A DNA stretch of 21,718 nt, from NCBI GenBank assembly GCA_036526195.1, contig DATCYZ010000142.1, positions 1 through 21,718 on the forward strand. Direction: 5' to 3'. The notes under the pieces are model-generated. The model did not search any database, had not been told where the DNA came from, and worked only from the letters and a program-made list of their open reading frames with translations. The translations under genes and the position numbers were made by a program. This DNA is from DATCYZ01 sp036526195 (GTDB lineage: Bacteria > Pseudomonadota > Gammaproteobacteria > Burkholderiales > SG8-39). Below, one piece after another: positions 20,884 to 21,718 of the stretch. Position 1 is the stretch's first letter. Each line of letters begins with the position of its first letter.

Positions 20884-21718
20884 GCGACGCGCGCGACGGC
20901 GCCCTGCTGCGCCTCGCCGGACTGGGGCGCGACTTCGACGTCTCTCGGCCCTGGCTCAACCGCGTGCTCGAGGGCGCGCCGCGGCGCACCCTGCGCGCGG
21001 TCGACGACCTGACCCTCGAGGTGCGCCGCGGCGAGACCCTCGCGCTGGTGGGCGAGTCCGGCTGTGGCAAGTCGACCGTAGCGCGGCTGATCGTCGGCCT
21101 GTACGCGCCCTCGCGCGGCAACATCGAGTTCGACGGCGTGCCGCTCACCGACCCGGCGCACGCGGCGGCGGCGCAGGCCCAGCGCCGCCGTATGCAGATG
21201 ATCTTCCAGGATCCCTTCGCCAGCCTGAATCCCCGCTGGCGGGTGCGCGACATCGTCGCCGAGCCGATCCGGGTGCTCCGCCTTGCGAAGGACCCCGAGG
21301 AGATCCGCAAACGCGTCGGCGCCCTCCTGGTGCAGGTGGGCCTCGCCGCCGAGGACGACGAGAAGTATCCGCACGAGTTCTCCGGCGGCCAGCGCCAGCG
21401 CATCTCGATCGCCCGCGCCCTCTCCGGCAACCCCGAGTTCCTCGTCTGCGACGAACCCACCTCCGCGCTCGACGTTTCCGTGCAGGCGCAGATCCTCAAC
21501 CTGATGAGCGAGCTGCAGTCGCGCCTCGGCCTCACCTACTTCTTCATCTCCCACAACCTCGCCGTCGTCAGCCAGATCGCCGACCGCGTCGGCGTCATGT
21601 ACCTCGGGCGCATCGTCGAGCTTGCCGCCGCGAGCGAGGTCTTCTCGCGTCCCCGGCACCCGTACACCCGCATGCTGCTCGATGCGGTGCCGGACCTGGA
21701 CATGACCGGCCGGGCGCG
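20880..21718 (+). CDS. Peptide ABC transporter ATPase (DppF/OppF family), 3' end beyond window
   Basis: The second ATPase. The frame is open from the ATG at 20880, which overlaps the previous stop as ATGA, to the window end without a stop: 279 codons and two bases are present. Walker A GESGCGKS (58-65), Q-loop IFQDPFASLNPRW (108-120), signature FSGGQ (167-171), Walker B LVCDEP (188-193), H225 in ISHNLAVV, and the start of the oligopeptide extension (RPRHPYTRMLLDAVPDLD). Family members run to about 320-340 aa, so some 40-60 residues are missing. A Trp-containing N-terminal insertion (SRPWLNRVLEG, 22-32) before the beta-strand core is typical of OppF/DppF. A substrate-binding protein gene may follow outside the window. 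Confidence 0.93.
   Translation, partial: MSDARDGALLRLAGLGRDFDVSRPWLNRVLEGAPRRTLRAVDDLTLEVRRGETLALVGESGCGKSTVARLIVGLYAPSRGNIEFDGVPLTDPAHAAAAQAQRRRMQMIFQDPFASLNPRWRVRDIVAEPIRVLRLAKDPEEIRKRVGALLVQVGLAAEDDEKYPHEFSGGQRQRISIARALSGNPEFLVCDEPTSALDVSVQAQILNLMSELQSRLGLTYFFISHNLAVVSQIADRVGVMYLGRIVELAAASEVFSRPRHPYTRMLLDAVPDLDMTGRA

Noticed and set aside
1..21718. Mobile elements, CRISPR arrays, tRNA/rRNA genes, toxin-antitoxin or phage-defence genes
   Set aside because: I looked for transposase motifs, regularly spaced repeats, cloverleaf-like sequences and integrase or restriction motifs and saw none. The latter 16 kb is mostly housekeeping and transport.

Overview
The window is GC-rich DNA from a Gram-negative bacterium, most likely a betaproteobacterium. 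The strongest clue is the unbroken order kdsD-kdsC-lptC-lptA-lptB-rpoN-hpf-ptsN-hprK-rapZ. Having HPr kinase (hprK) next to ptsN and rapZ is typical of Betaproteobacteria and their relatives rather than enterics. Genes are tightly packed, with many 4-base stop/start overlaps (ATGA, GTGA, TTGA). I see no tRNA, rRNA, CRISPR array, insertion sequence or prophage.

Region 1 (1-5256) is an accessory prepilin-linked block. It holds the tail of an unidentified protein, a minor prepilin, a membrane histidine kinase on the minus strand with no adjacent response regulator, an ABC-2-type permease with no adjacent ATPase, a membrane-anchored helical-repeat-like protein and a second prepilin. The leader of the second prepilin is unusually structured. 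It has a 22-bp perfect palindrome, a one-turn direct repeat, a very good sigma-54 (-24/-12) promoter, and an inverted repeat whose right arm contains the Shine-Dalgarno sequence. Two near-identical hairpin terminators close the block.

Region 2 (5257-15012) is the conserved envelope and nitrogen-PTS core. A KefB/KefC-type cation/proton antiporter is divergent from kdsD. Then come Kdo synthesis (kdsD, kdsC), lipopolysaccharide transport (lptC, lptA, lptB), sigma-54 (rpoN), ribosome hibernation factor (hpf), EIIA-Ntr (ptsN), HPr kinase/phosphorylase (hprK) and rapZ. No HPr or Enzyme I gene lies in the window. rpoN encodes the sigma factor that the region 1 promoter would need.

Region 3 (15009-16632) has a LON substrate-binding-domain protein converging with mutY, and the two reading frames overlap by 95 bp.

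Region 4 (16710-21718) is a dipeptide/oligopeptide-type ABC importer operon: permease, M20 metallopeptidase, permease, ATPase, ATPase (the last cut off by the window end). The peptidase sits between the two permease genes, and no substrate-binding protein is present. This suggests import of a peptide or acylated amino acid that is hydrolysed in the cytoplasm.
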